The notes under the pieces: model-generated
What the model was told of the DNA's origin: nothing
Database searches by the model: none
What the model saw: only the letters and a program-made list of their open reading frames with translations
Shown: positions 1 through 6,098 of the stretch, piece after piece
Numbering within the stretch: position 1 is the first letter of the stretch
Layout: every line of letters begins with the position of its first letter
Program-made: the position numbers and the translations under genes
Origin: CALRBF01 sp041164045
GTDB lineage: Bacteria > Patescibacteriota > Minisyncoccia > SW-4-49-11
Direction: 5' to 3'
Length of the DNA stretch: 6,622 nt
Assembly: GCA_041164045.1 (NCBI GenBank)
Contig: JBEAQD010000016.1
Coordinates: forward strand, 1 to 6,622

Positions 1-73
1 CTATTGCTGCTATTACTAAGAGTATCTCGAGTAGGGTAAATCCTTTGTTTACTCTCTTATGAATTTTATTCAT
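1..73 (-). CDS. Type IV prepilin/pseudopilin, N-terminus only (runs off left edge)
   Basis: Reading the minus strand from an ATG at 73-71 gives 24 codons open to the window edge. The product starts with a short basic leader (MNKIHKRVNKG) and continues FTLLEILLVIAAI. This is the class III (type IV pilin) signal: Gly11 at -1, Phe12 as the mature N-terminus to be methylated, Glu at mature position 5 (residue 16), then a hydrophobic helix start. In this family the prepilin peptidase PilD cuts after the Gly, and the hydrophobic N-terminal helix holds the subunit in the membrane and later packs in the pilus core. Major pilin, minor pilin and pseudopilin cannot be told apart without the missing C-terminal part. 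The gene is divergent from the double PilB-type ATPase at 672, which fits one pilus locus. No Shine-Dalgarno is visible before the ATG. The fragment is short, but the motif is highly specific. Confidence 0.88.
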   Translation of the reverse strand, partial: MNKIHKRVNKGFTLLEILLVIAAI

Positions 74-107
74 ATATGTGTGTTAATTTATATTGTATCT
101 TTATATT

Positions 108-135
108 ATTTTACCCCCCCCCGGAATTTTGTCAA
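108..135 (-). promoter_or_regulatory. Pilin promoter with a G9 tract in the -35/-10 spacer
   Basis: On the minus strand TTGACA (135-130, a perfect -35) is followed by a 16-bp spacer and TAAAAT (113-108, 5 of 6 to the -10 consensus). The spacer is AAATTCC followed by nine G (122-114) directly abutting the -10 box. Transcription would start near 101, giving a leader of about 28 nt before the pilin ATG at 73. One added G would give the optimal 17-bp spacing. Other AT-rich -10-like hexamers lie downstream (TAATAT at 108-103, TACAAT at 97-92) but are too far from this -35. Sequence match only; no expression evidence. Confidence 0.6.
114..122. repeat. Homopolymer C9 (G9 on the minus strand)
   Basis: Nine consecutive C on the plus strand in otherwise AT-rich sequence. 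Its position inside the predicted pilin promoter spacer makes it a candidate slipped-strand (phase-variable) site. Homopolymer length is also error-prone in sequencing, so the exact count of nine is less certain than the presence of the tract. Confidence 0.8.
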
Positions 136-283
136 GTTTTTTGAATTATTTTTATATATATTTTTTGTTATATACCTTAGTTTGGGTTTTGGCAATGGTT
201 GCAATTGTGGATATGTTTGGGTTGTAATTATAAATTATTATAGTAGGGGCGACATTGCAGTCACCTGTGTTTGGTTTTTTTGT
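136..283. other. AT-rich intergenic stretch with minor repeats, no gene seen
   Basis: No convincing coding frame or RNA gene is seen here. The 9-bp direct repeat GTTTGGGTT occurs at 180-188 and 215-223. An imperfect hairpin pairs GGCGAC (248-253) with GTCACC (260-265), with one C-A mismatch and the 6-nt loop ATTGCA; it may be a worn remnant of another palindromic repeat. An open frame running through 59-487 is rejected as a gene, because it crosses the pilin start, the promoter and the palindromes, and its translation is low-complexity. Confidence 0.5.
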
Positions 284-322
284 CTCCCTTTGGAGGGAGT
301 ACCCGTAGGGGGAGGGTGGATA
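284..322 (+). repeat. Palindromic intergenic repeat, unit A
   Basis: The unit has three parts in order. The first is a hairpin CTCCCT (284-289) / AGGGAG (294-299) with a TTGG loop. The second is a mini-hairpin CCC (302-304) gta GGG (308-310). The third is a GGAGGGTGGATA tail (311-322). The same order recurs on the minus strand in units B, C and D. The tail of A is an imperfect inverted match to the tail of B (386-396), so A and B point towards each other across about 63 nt of AT-rich DNA. GC content is far above the background. Confidence 0.65.
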
Positions 323-385
323 CCTGTCAAACTATACTTTAAAATGAAACATAATTATCATATGCTAAAAATAATATTGAAATTC

Positions 386-444
386 TATCCACCTCCGCCT
401 TTCAGACATCTCCCTACCTGTCTACCGCAGGCAGGCGAAGGAGG
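386..444 (-). repeat. Palindromic intergenic repeat, unit B
   Basis: Reading the minus strand, the unit starts with CCTCCTTCG and a hairpin in which 435-428 pairs with 420-413 (CCTGCCTG with CAGGTAGG; 7 of 8 pairs, one mismatch at 416/432; 7-nt loop). Next comes GATGTCTGAAAGGCGGAG and then the tail GGAGGTGGATA (396-386). The outer bases also pair partly (CCTCCGCCT at 392-400 against AGGCGAAGGAGG at 433-444), so the whole unit is a long imperfect palindrome. It follows the same hairpin, spacer and GGTGGA-tail plan as unit A, on the opposite strand. Confidence 0.65.
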
Positions 445-467
445 ACAAAAGCAAATTTACAAAAACA

Positions 468-509
468 CTCCACCCCGTCCAGCGTAGCTGTACACCCTTC
501 GACGAGGGG
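468..509 (-). repeat. Palindromic intergenic repeat, unit C
   Basis: On the minus strand a hairpin CCCCTC (509-504) / GAAGGG (500-495), with a 3-nt loop and one G-T pair, is followed by a second hairpin, 493-487 with 483-477 (GTACAGC tac GCTGGAC, one mismatch), and the tail GGGGTGGAG (476-468). The plan is the same as in units A, B and D: strong stem, small stem, G-rich GGTGGA tail. The arms differ in sequence between units, but the pairing is kept, which argues for selection on structure or for descent from one element family. Confidence 0.65.
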
Positions 510-520
510 AATTAGTTCAG

Positions 521-558
521 TCCACACCCCCCCCTGCGGGAACCCTCGCCAGCGAGGG
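521..558 (-). repeat. Palindromic intergenic repeat, unit D, with a C8 tract
   Basis: On the minus strand a perfect stem CCCTCG (558-553) / CGAGGG (548-543) with a 4-nt loop is followed by the mini-hairpin CCC (540-538) gca GGG (534-532). This extends into a run of eight G (534-527) and the tail GTGTGGA (527-521). The plan matches units A to C. The plus-strand stem is not followed by a T-run, so it is not a typical intrinsic terminator. Confidence 0.62.
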
Positions 559-572
559 ACAAACATAATTTA

Positions 573-600
573 TAATTCTTAACTTTTAATTCTTAATTCT
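573..600. repeat. Short AT-rich direct repeats TAATTCTTAA
   Basis: TAATTCTTAA occurs at 573-582 and again at 587-596 (14-nt period), followed by a partial third copy TAATTCT at 594-600. It lies between repeat unit D and the -35 box of the ATPase operon. It could be an A/T-rich upstream promoter element, an operator or simple slippage. No protein site is recognised. Confidence 0.5.
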
Positions 601-620
601 AGCCCCCTCTGCTACAAAAT

Positions 621-649
621 TTGCTATTTTTGTTATTTTATGCTATAAT
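621..649 (+). promoter_or_regulatory. Promoter of the double-ATPase operon (extended -10)
   Basis: TTGCTA (621-626, 4 of 6 to TTGACA) is followed by exactly 17 bp and then TATAAT (644-649, perfect). A TG at 641-642 one base upstream makes an extended -10 (TGCTATAAT). Transcription should start near 656, giving a short leader of about 15 nt before the ATG at 672. The promoter lies inside the longest possible open frame from TTG 621, which is the main reason for preferring the ATG at 672 as the gene start. Confidence 0.7.
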
Positions 650-671
650 ATTAATATATACTTTTATATTT

Positions 672-3671
672 ATGAGTTCAGTATTAAAACAAAAAAAATC
701 TAATCGTCAAAGCTTTAGAGACAAATTGCATTCTGATAATGCAGTTGAGCTTAATTTAGCGGTAATTCACAAAAAAGAAGAGGAAGTTGCTACTCAAAGA
801 CTGGCTGATAATCTTAGCATGGCTTATCTTAATTTACAATTTATTCCAATCAATCCAGATGCTTTGAAAATATTAACCATAGAGCAGGCTAAAAAAGCTA
901 AAATGATTATTTTTCAAAGGTCTGGGCTACATCTCAAGATAGCTATACAGGATATATCTAATCCTATTGCTAAGACTATTTTAAAAAAATTATATCAAAA
1001 TAAATATGAATTAGATTTATATTTAGTGTCAAAGTACAGCCTAGAAAAGGGTTATAATGCTTATGAGTTTTTACAAGATAGAAGTGAAGTTGTCAAAGAT
1101 AAATTAATAATCCCTCTTAAGATGCTGGAGGATGTGAGGCAAGGAGTAGTAAATTTAGATGATTTTGCTAGTAAAATGAACTCTGTTGACACTTCAGAAT
1201 TAATTCAAATAATTTGTGCTGGGGCTATCACCTCTCTTGCTAGTGATATTCATATAGAGCCCAAAGGGGATATTACTCGTCTTAGATATCGTATAGATGG
1301 GGTTCTACAAGATATTCTGAATTTTGATAATGCATTATATGAGTTCCTAATCTCAAGAATAAAAAATCTAGCTTCCCTTGTATTGAATATTAAAAGCACC
1401 TCTCAGGATGGTAGATTTAGTATTATTATTCAAGAGAAAAATGGAAAGGTTAAAAAATCTATTGATGTAAGAGTTTCTATATTACCAAGTAAAACTGGGG
1501 AAATTATTGTAATGAGATTGTTGAATTCTGAAATTAATAATCTCGATATTTATAGCTTTGGAATTAGAGAAGCTTTTTTGGATATTATAGTGAGAAACTT
1601 GGATAAACCACAAGGTATGATTATGTTATCAGGTCCAACTGGATCTGGTAAGACAACTAGTCTTTATTCATTCTTAAATTATGTGAATCGATCTGAGACC
1701 AATATTATCACTATTGAGGATCCAATTGAATATAGATTACAAAATATAAATCAAACTCAAGTAGATAATAAAAAAGGATATACTTTTACCAATGGGCTTA
1801 AAGCTATTGTTAGACAAGATCCCGATGTGATTATGGTTGGTGAAATCAGAGACAATGAAACAGCTAATATATCTGTAAATGCTGCTATAACTGGACATCT
1901 TGTGTTCTCTACTATTCATACCAATGACTCGGTTGGGATAGTAACTCGACTTAAAGAGTTTGGGACGAGTTCTCAGCTTATCATTTCTGCTATGAATCTT
2001 TTTGTAGCTCAGAGATTGGTTAGAAAACTATGTGATTGTAAAGAAGAATATATACCAGAAGAGCAGGAATTGGAGTCTATCAAAAAAGCCTTAGCCATAA
2101 TATCTCCTAAATCTGGACTTACTGTACCGCAGGAAATTAAAAAATTATATAGACACAAAGGCTGTGCCAAGTGTTATGGCATTGGGTATAAAGGTAGATT
2201 TGCCTTATATGAATTATTTGAAGCCAAGGATAATATTAGAGATTTGATTATAAATAATACACCTGAATTCAAAATATTTCGTAAAGCTATTGAAAATGGT
2301 ATGGTAACTTTATTTCAAGATGGTATTTTACATGCGATTGATGGCGAGACTTCAATTACTGAGGTCTTATCTGTAGCGGGAGACATATCTTATGTAGATG
2401 AAATTTATGAATCTACTTTGACTTCTGCTCTGTCTCGTGGAATTCATATCAAAAAATCTAATACTCCCCTGCCTGAGCTTAACCATATATCTGAGGCTAT
2501 GCCCATTCTTGACCAATTAACCGCTATTACTAATACTGCTTTACTAAAAAGAGCTACGGATATTCATCTTGAGCCTGATATGGCTGATTTGATTATCAGA
2601 TTTAGAATTGATGGAGTTTTGTATGAGGAAGCTCGTGTACCAAAATCTCTATACCCGCAAATTCTAACTCAAATTAAAATTTTTACAGGACTACCTCTTG
2701 ATATTGCTAATAAAATTCAAGAAGGAAGATTTACTATTTTTGCTGATAAAAATTTTGATGTGAGAGTCTCTATAATTCCAGGAGGCTATGGACAAACCAT
2801 CGTACTTAGAATATTAAGGTCAGATATTGCCAAACTCAAATTGCAAGATCTCGGTATGGATGAATATAATATTAATCTCCTACAAGAGCAATTACAAGCT
2901 ACTACCGGGCTTATTTTGGTTACAGGACCTACTAGTGCTGGTAAATCTACTACTCTATATGCTACCCTTAATACTCTCAATCAGCCTGGGGTAAAAATCA
3001 TTACTATTGAAGATCCGATTGAATATAAATTATCTGGTATTTTGCAAACGAGCATCAATGAAGAGACTGGCTATAGTTTTCCTAATGCTATTAGAGCTTT
3101 ACTTAGACAGAATCCTAATATTGTTTTAATTGGAGAGATAAGAGATACCGAAACTGCTAAGGTAGCCATGCAGACTGCTGCGACGGGGCATCTTTTGTTA
3201 TCTACCCTACACACTAATGATGCCGCCTCAGCAATTTTGAGATTATATGATTTAGGAGTTGGATTGTCTGAGATAGCTACTTTTGTGAATGTAACTATAG
3301 CCCAGAGAATTATTAGGAAAATTGATCCAGAAACTGCTATTACTATTAACCTATCCCAGGAGCAAAAAGATATTATTAAATCTAAATTACCAGACAGATA
3401 CCATAATTTAATTCCAGACACTATACTAGAGGCTAATGCTAGCCCCGATAATCCAAATGGATATTATGGTATTACAGCCATTTTTGAAGTTTTAGTATTG
3501 ACTCCTAAAATTAAAGACGTTATTATCCAGCAATCTTCAACGGCTAATATCAAAAAACTGGCTATTGAAGAGGGCATGACAACTTTGGAAGTTTCTGGTA
3601 TTCTAAAAGTATTGAATCATACTACTGATTTTGCTGAATTGGAAAGAGTATTGGGGATAAAAGTATTATAA
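672..3671 (+). CDS. pilB: Tandem PilB/GspE-type pilus assembly ATPase (two complete motor modules in one chain)
   Basis: A 999-residue cytoplasmic hexameric-type ATPase that should power type IV pilus or pseudopilus extension. About residues 30-140 resemble the N1D/MshEN-type N-terminal domain. Module 1 has SDIHIEP (191-197), Walker A GPTGSGKT (321-328), the Asp box TIEDP (347-351), Walker B with VGEIRD (389-394) and the His box TGHLVFSTIHTND (407-419). It also has a C-terminal zinc-site candidate (Cys454, Cys456, Cys498, Cys501). Module 2 repeats the set: TDIHLEP (629-635), GPTSAGKS (752-759), TIEDP (778-782), IGEIRD (820-825) and TGHLLLSTLHTND (838-850), but no cysteine site. Equivalent core residues are always 431 apart. 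Typical PilB/GspE proteins are about 500-600 residues with one module. The start is ATG 672, because TTG 621 coincides with the -35 box. It is first in the operon; tsaE follows after 4 nt. Both modules look PilB-like rather than PilT-like. Confidence 0.93.
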   Translation: MSSVLKQKKSNRQSFRDKLHSDNAVELNLAVIHKKEEEVATQRLADNLSMAYLNLQFIPINPDALKILTIEQAKKAKMIIFQRSGLHLKIAIQDISNPIAKTILKKLYQNKYELDLYLVSKYSLEKGYNAYEFLQDRSEVVKDKLIIPLKMLEDVRQGVVNLDDFASKMNSVDTSELIQIICAGAITSLASDIHIEPKGDITRLRYRIDGVLQDILNFDNALYEFLISRIKNLASLVLNIKSTSQDGRFSIIIQEKNGKVKKSIDVRVSILPSKTGEIIVMRLLNSEINNLDIYSFGIREAFLDIIVRNLDKPQGMIMLSGPTGSGKTTSLYSFLNYVNRSETNIITIEDPIEYRLQNINQTQVDNKKGYTFTNGLKAIVRQDPDVIMVGEIRDNETANISVNAAITGHLVFSTIHTNDSVGIVTRLKEFGTSSQLIISAMNLFVAQRLVRKLCDCKEEYIPEEQELESIKKALAIISPKSGLTVPQEIKKLYRHKGCAKCYGIGYKGRFALYELFEAKDNIRDLIINNTPEFKIFRKAIENGMVTLFQDGILHAIDGETSITEVLSVAGDISYVDEIYESTLTSALSRGIHIKKSNTPLPELNHISEAMPILDQLTAITNTALLKRATDIHLEPDMADLIIRFRIDGVLYEEARVPKSLYPQILTQIKIFTGLPLDIANKIQEGRFTIFADKNFDVRVSIIPGGYGQTIVLRILRSDIAKLKLQDLGMDEYNINLLQEQLQATTGLILVTGPTSAGKSTTLYATLNTLNQPGVKIITIEDPIEYKLSGILQTSINEETGYSFPNAIRALLRQNPNIVLIGEIRDTETAKVAMQTAATGHLLLSTLHTNDAASAILRLYDLGVGLSEIATFVNVTIAQRIIRKIDPETAITINLSQEQKDIIKSKLPDRYHNLIPDTILEANASPDNPNGYYGITAIFEVLVLTPKIKDVIIQQSSTANIKKLAIEEGMTTLEVSGILKVLNHTTDFAELERVLGIKVL

Positions 3672-3675
3672 TTTT

Positions 3676-4113
3676 ATGGAGAAGATAATTTCAAAATCTA
3701 GTGTAGAAACTCAAGCAATAGCTAAAAATATAGCTCAAGAAATCATAGCAAAAAAAAGATCTAATGTCGTGCTATTGGAAGGAGAATTAGGTGGAGGGAA
3801 AACTACCTTTAGTCAAGGGTTTTTATCTAGTCTGGGAGTACCTCAAGCCGTAACTAGTCCCACCTTTGTGATTATGAAGTCTTATGATATACCATCATCA
3901 GAATATAAAGTATATCATCTTGATCTATATAGACTGAATCAAGAGTGGGAGGTGCTAGACTTAGGAATTATGGATATAATTTCAAACCCCAATAATATTT
4001 TATTAATTGAATGGGCTAGTAAAACCCCCAAACTATGGGAGCATATACCTCATACCAATATTAGTTTTGAGGTTATTAATGCAAATGAGAGAAATATTAA
4101 TATTAACCCTTAA
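3676..4113 (+). CDS. tsaE: tRNA t6A biosynthesis ATPase TsaE
   Basis: A 145-residue P-loop protein of the TsaE (YjeE) family. Together with TsaB and TsaD, TsaE drives the ATP-dependent cycle that transfers threonylcarbamoyl to A37 of ANN-decoding tRNAs in the cytoplasm. Visible motifs are Walker A GELGGGKT (36-43, Lys42), the family block VTSPTF (59-64), HLDLYRL (81-87), the EVLDLG segment (92-97) and LLIEWA (109-114) with the conserved Glu112-Trp113. Length is normal for the family and nothing is missing. The ATG lies 4 nt after the ATPase stop with no Shine-Dalgarno, so it is probably translated from the operon message by coupling. tsaB and tsaD are not in the window. The identification is firm from the motif set. 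Confidence 0.95.
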   Translation: MEKIISKSSVETQAIAKNIAQEIIAKKRSNVVLLEGELGGGKTTFSQGFLSSLGVPQAVTSPTFVIMKSYDIPSSEYKVYHLDLYRLNQEWEVLDLGIMDIISNPNNILLIEWASKTPKLWEHIPHTNISFEVINANERNININP

Positions 4114-4119
4114 ATCAAT

Positions 4120-5076
4120 ATGCTTTATCAATGTGCTGTAATTGGAGACATAACATTAGATAGATTTTTATTATTATCTAATCTAGATGTATTACCATCA
4201 GATATTAATCCTGGTAATTTTGTGGTAAATTTAGAAATTGGACATAAAATCCCAGTCTCAGAAATGCATGAATATATTGGGGGGAACGCCTATAATTTGA
4301 CTTATGGACTTAGTTTGCTAGGCATTAATACAGCTTTGGTGTCTGCCATAGGGGCTGATGATATATCTCACTATGTTTTAGAGGCCTTGAGAGAGGCAAA
4401 TCTCAATACAGAACATCTAGTATCTAGTCCAAAATCTGGAATTAATCAATCTACAATTTTATCAATAAATGGAGAGAGAATAGTTTTGTCCCATCATAAA
4501 GATAAAGATTATACTAATTTGAGCCTACCTGAAACAGAATGGACATATATAACATCTTTAAGTAAGGGAAGTGATGATTTTTTGAGACAATTAATTAATA
4601 ATACTACCAATAAACTTGTCTTTAACCCAGGATCATATCTGCTCAAACATAGTCTTGATTTGATTCATCAAATTTTGCCAAAAACTGAACTACTGTTTGT
4701 CAATAAAGAAGAAGCTCAATATATAACAAACTCCACCGAAGAATATATTCCACATTTAATTAAAAACTTACATAGTATAGGTGTAAATATTATTGGTTTG
4801 ACTGATGGGAACAATGGGGCTTATGTTAGCGATAAGAATACTATTTTATATTTACCAGCCAGAGTGGTAGAAAAAAGAGAGACTACTGGAGCTGGGGATG
4901 CTTTTGCTGCTGGATTTTTAGCTAATTTTATTCAATCGCAAGACATATCTGAGGCTTTAAAATGGGGTATTATACAAAGCTCCTCAGTATTGAGAGAAAT
5001 AGGGTCAGTCAATGGACTTGCCACTATGAAGGAAATTATTGAAATAGCCAAAACTTTAGAGCCACAGTCCATATGA
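4120..5076 (+). CDS. PfkB-family carbohydrate/nucleoside kinase
   Basis: A 318-residue ribokinase-fold kinase that should phosphorylate a sugar or nucleoside hydroxyl using a nucleotide. It has an N-terminal VIGDITLD strand-turn, PfkB signature 1 around GGNAYNLTYGLSLLG (54-68), a central FNPG and an FVNKEEAQ segment (the usual hinge before the nucleotide half), and signature 2 ETTGAGDAFAAGF (254-266). In signature 2 the GAGD anion hole carries the catalytic base Asp260. Length is normal and the active site looks intact. The substrate cannot be read from sequence: ribokinase, fructokinase and adenosine kinase all share these motifs. The gene starts 6 nt after tsaE, and its TGA overlaps the next ATG (ATGA, 5073-5076), so it is probably translationally coupled to the FemAB-like gene. 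Confidence 0.9.
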   Translation: MLYQCAVIGDITLDRFLLLSNLDVLPSDINPGNFVVNLEIGHKIPVSEMHEYIGGNAYNLTYGLSLLGINTALVSAIGADDISHYVLEALREANLNTEHLVSSPKSGINQSTILSINGERIVLSHHKDKDYTNLSLPETEWTYITSLSKGSDDFLRQLINNTTNKLVFNPGSYLLKHSLDLIHQILPKTELLFVNKEEAQYITNSTEEYIPHLIKNLHSIGVNIIGLTDGNNGAYVSDKNTILYLPARVVEKRETTGAGDAFAAGFLANFIQSQDISEALKWGIIQSSSVLREIGSVNGLATMKEIIEIAKTLEPQSI

Positions 5077-6074
5077 TATTATTACCAGAACAGCCATCCC
5101 CCACGCATATACCAGAATATTATCAGCTTTTAGATTGGGCTCATCTGATCAAAAAAGATTATCTTAGTCTAGAAAGAATAAGCATAAAAGACAAAAATGG
5201 AAATAATGTAATATTTGCCCAAGTTTATATTTATAAATTAATATATAATTATACCCAAATTTACATCCCTCGAGGACCAATTATATACACTAAAGAACTA
5301 TTACCAGCACAAATTAAAGAATTTTGGCAGAATATTGAGCGTATTGTCGCTAAATATAAATCAGTATTCACTTTAATAGAACCTGCTCAAGATTTATATA
5401 ATAATTATAATGATTTATTGGATGAGTATTCCCAAAATACTATAATTGAAAGATTGCCTCATCAAACTCAGATTCTAGATTTGAATTTATCAGAGGAGGA
5501 TTTGCTACAAAATATGCATTCCAAAATGAGATATAATATTAGGAGAGCGCAAAAAAAGGGAGTGAAAATTAAGACCATATCTAAAAATCATCTGGAGTTT
5601 GAAAAATATTTTGATGTCTTTTTTGAATTGATGCAGGAGACTGCCAAAAGAGGAGATTTTGCAATTCACCCTAAATCTCATTATAGACATTTATTACAAC
5701 ATTCTTCTGAGAATATTACAGTATCCCTAATAATAGCAGAATATGAGCAGAATGTCTTAGCTGCTAATATGATTCTTGACACCATTGAGCAGAGAGTTTA
5801 TTTACATGGAGCTTCTAGTAGTCAAAATCGTAATCTAATGGCACCTCCCCTATTACAATGGGAAGCTATTGTAGAGGCAAAAAAACTTGGTAAAAAAATA
5901 TATGACTTTTGGGGAGTCTCAAAAACTAAAAAATCTTGGCAAGGAATTTCTAGATTCAAAACTCAATTTGGAGGTAGCACAATAGATTATCCTGATAGCA
6001 GAATAGCTATTCATAACAAACTAATCTTTACTTTGTATAGTCTATTTCGTAAAATAAGGGGCAAAGTAATTTGA
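5073..6074 (+). CDS. FemAB/FemX-like peptidoglycan bridge aminoacyltransferase
   Basis: A 333-residue protein of the FemABX group, a duplicated GNAT fold. These enzymes take an amino acid from aminoacyl-tRNA and add it to the stem peptide of lipid-linked peptidoglycan precursor at the inner face of the membrane. Supporting segments are YIPRGPII in the first half, the basic helix MHSKMRYNIRRAQKKG (148-163), ETAKRGDF, YLHGASSSQNRNLMAPPLLQ, YDFWGV (277-282) and GISRFKTQFGG (291-301). The last blocks are the hallmark C-terminal part of the family. No FemA-type coiled-coil insertion is obvious, so it resembles FemX. No signal peptide or membrane span is evident. The start overlaps the kinase stop by 4 nt. 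The amino acid donor is not predictable, and a related GNAT transfer role is possible. Confidence 0.88.
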   Translation: MILLPEQPSPTHIPEYYQLLDWAHLIKKDYLSLERISIKDKNGNNVIFAQVYIYKLIYNYTQIYIPRGPIIYTKELLPAQIKEFWQNIERIVAKYKSVFTLIEPAQDLYNNYNDLLDEYSQNTIIERLPHQTQILDLNLSEEDLLQNMHSKMRYNIRRAQKKGVKIKTISKNHLEFEKYFDVFFELMQETAKRGDFAIHPKSHYRHLLQHSSENITVSLIIAEYEQNVLAANMILDTIEQRVYLHGASSSQNRNLMAPPLLQWEAIVEAKKLGKKIYDFWGVSKTKKSWQGISRFKTQFGGSTIDYPDSRIAIHNKLIFTLYSLFRKIRGKVI

Positions 6075-6098
6075 TAATATATTCAAGCTATAGTAAAA

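Noticed and set aside
59..487. A 142-codon open frame on the plus strand
   Set aside because: It overlaps the pilin start, its promoter, the C9 tract and repeat units A to C. Its product is low-complexity with runs such as PPPPP that come from the C-rich palindromes, and no family motif is present.
504..524. GGGGAATTAGTTCAGTC resembles the 5' end of a tRNA (acceptor and D-arm)
   Set aside because: No D-loop GG, anticodon arm or T-arm with GTTCGANTC follows, and the downstream bases belong to repeat unit D. A chance match.
543..558. Perfect GC stem CCCTCG/CGAGGG as an intrinsic terminator
   Set aside because: No T-run follows on the plus strand, and on the minus strand it is followed by a G-rich tail. 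Neither flanking gene ends here, since both are transcribed away from it. It fits better as the first hairpin of repeat unit D.
284..558. The palindromes as a CRISPR array
   Set aside because: Units differ in sequence and strand, spacing is irregular, there are no unique spacers of constant length and no cas genes are present.
1737..1919. Minus-strand open frame inside the ATPase gene
   Set aside because: It is the antisense shadow of the strongly conserved motor core, with no start signal and no family resemblance. The same holds for the minus-strand frames at 2786-2980, 3071-3421 and 5505-5690.
2925..3240. Second ATPase module as a fused PilT retraction motor
   Set aside because: The motifs TGHLLLSTLHTNDA and RQNPNIVLIGEIRDTETA, with the IEDPIEY Asp box, are closer to PilB/GspE than to PilT (which usually has an ETGHLVFGTLHT-type His box), although the lack of cysteines is PilT-like. 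A tree of the half would settle it.
5074..5076. UGA as a recoded glycine codon (alternative genetic code)
   Set aside because: TGA ends the PfkB gene exactly where the FemAB-like gene starts (ATGA), and TGA followed by TAA ends the FemAB-like gene. No conserved glycine in the recognised motifs is encoded by TGA.
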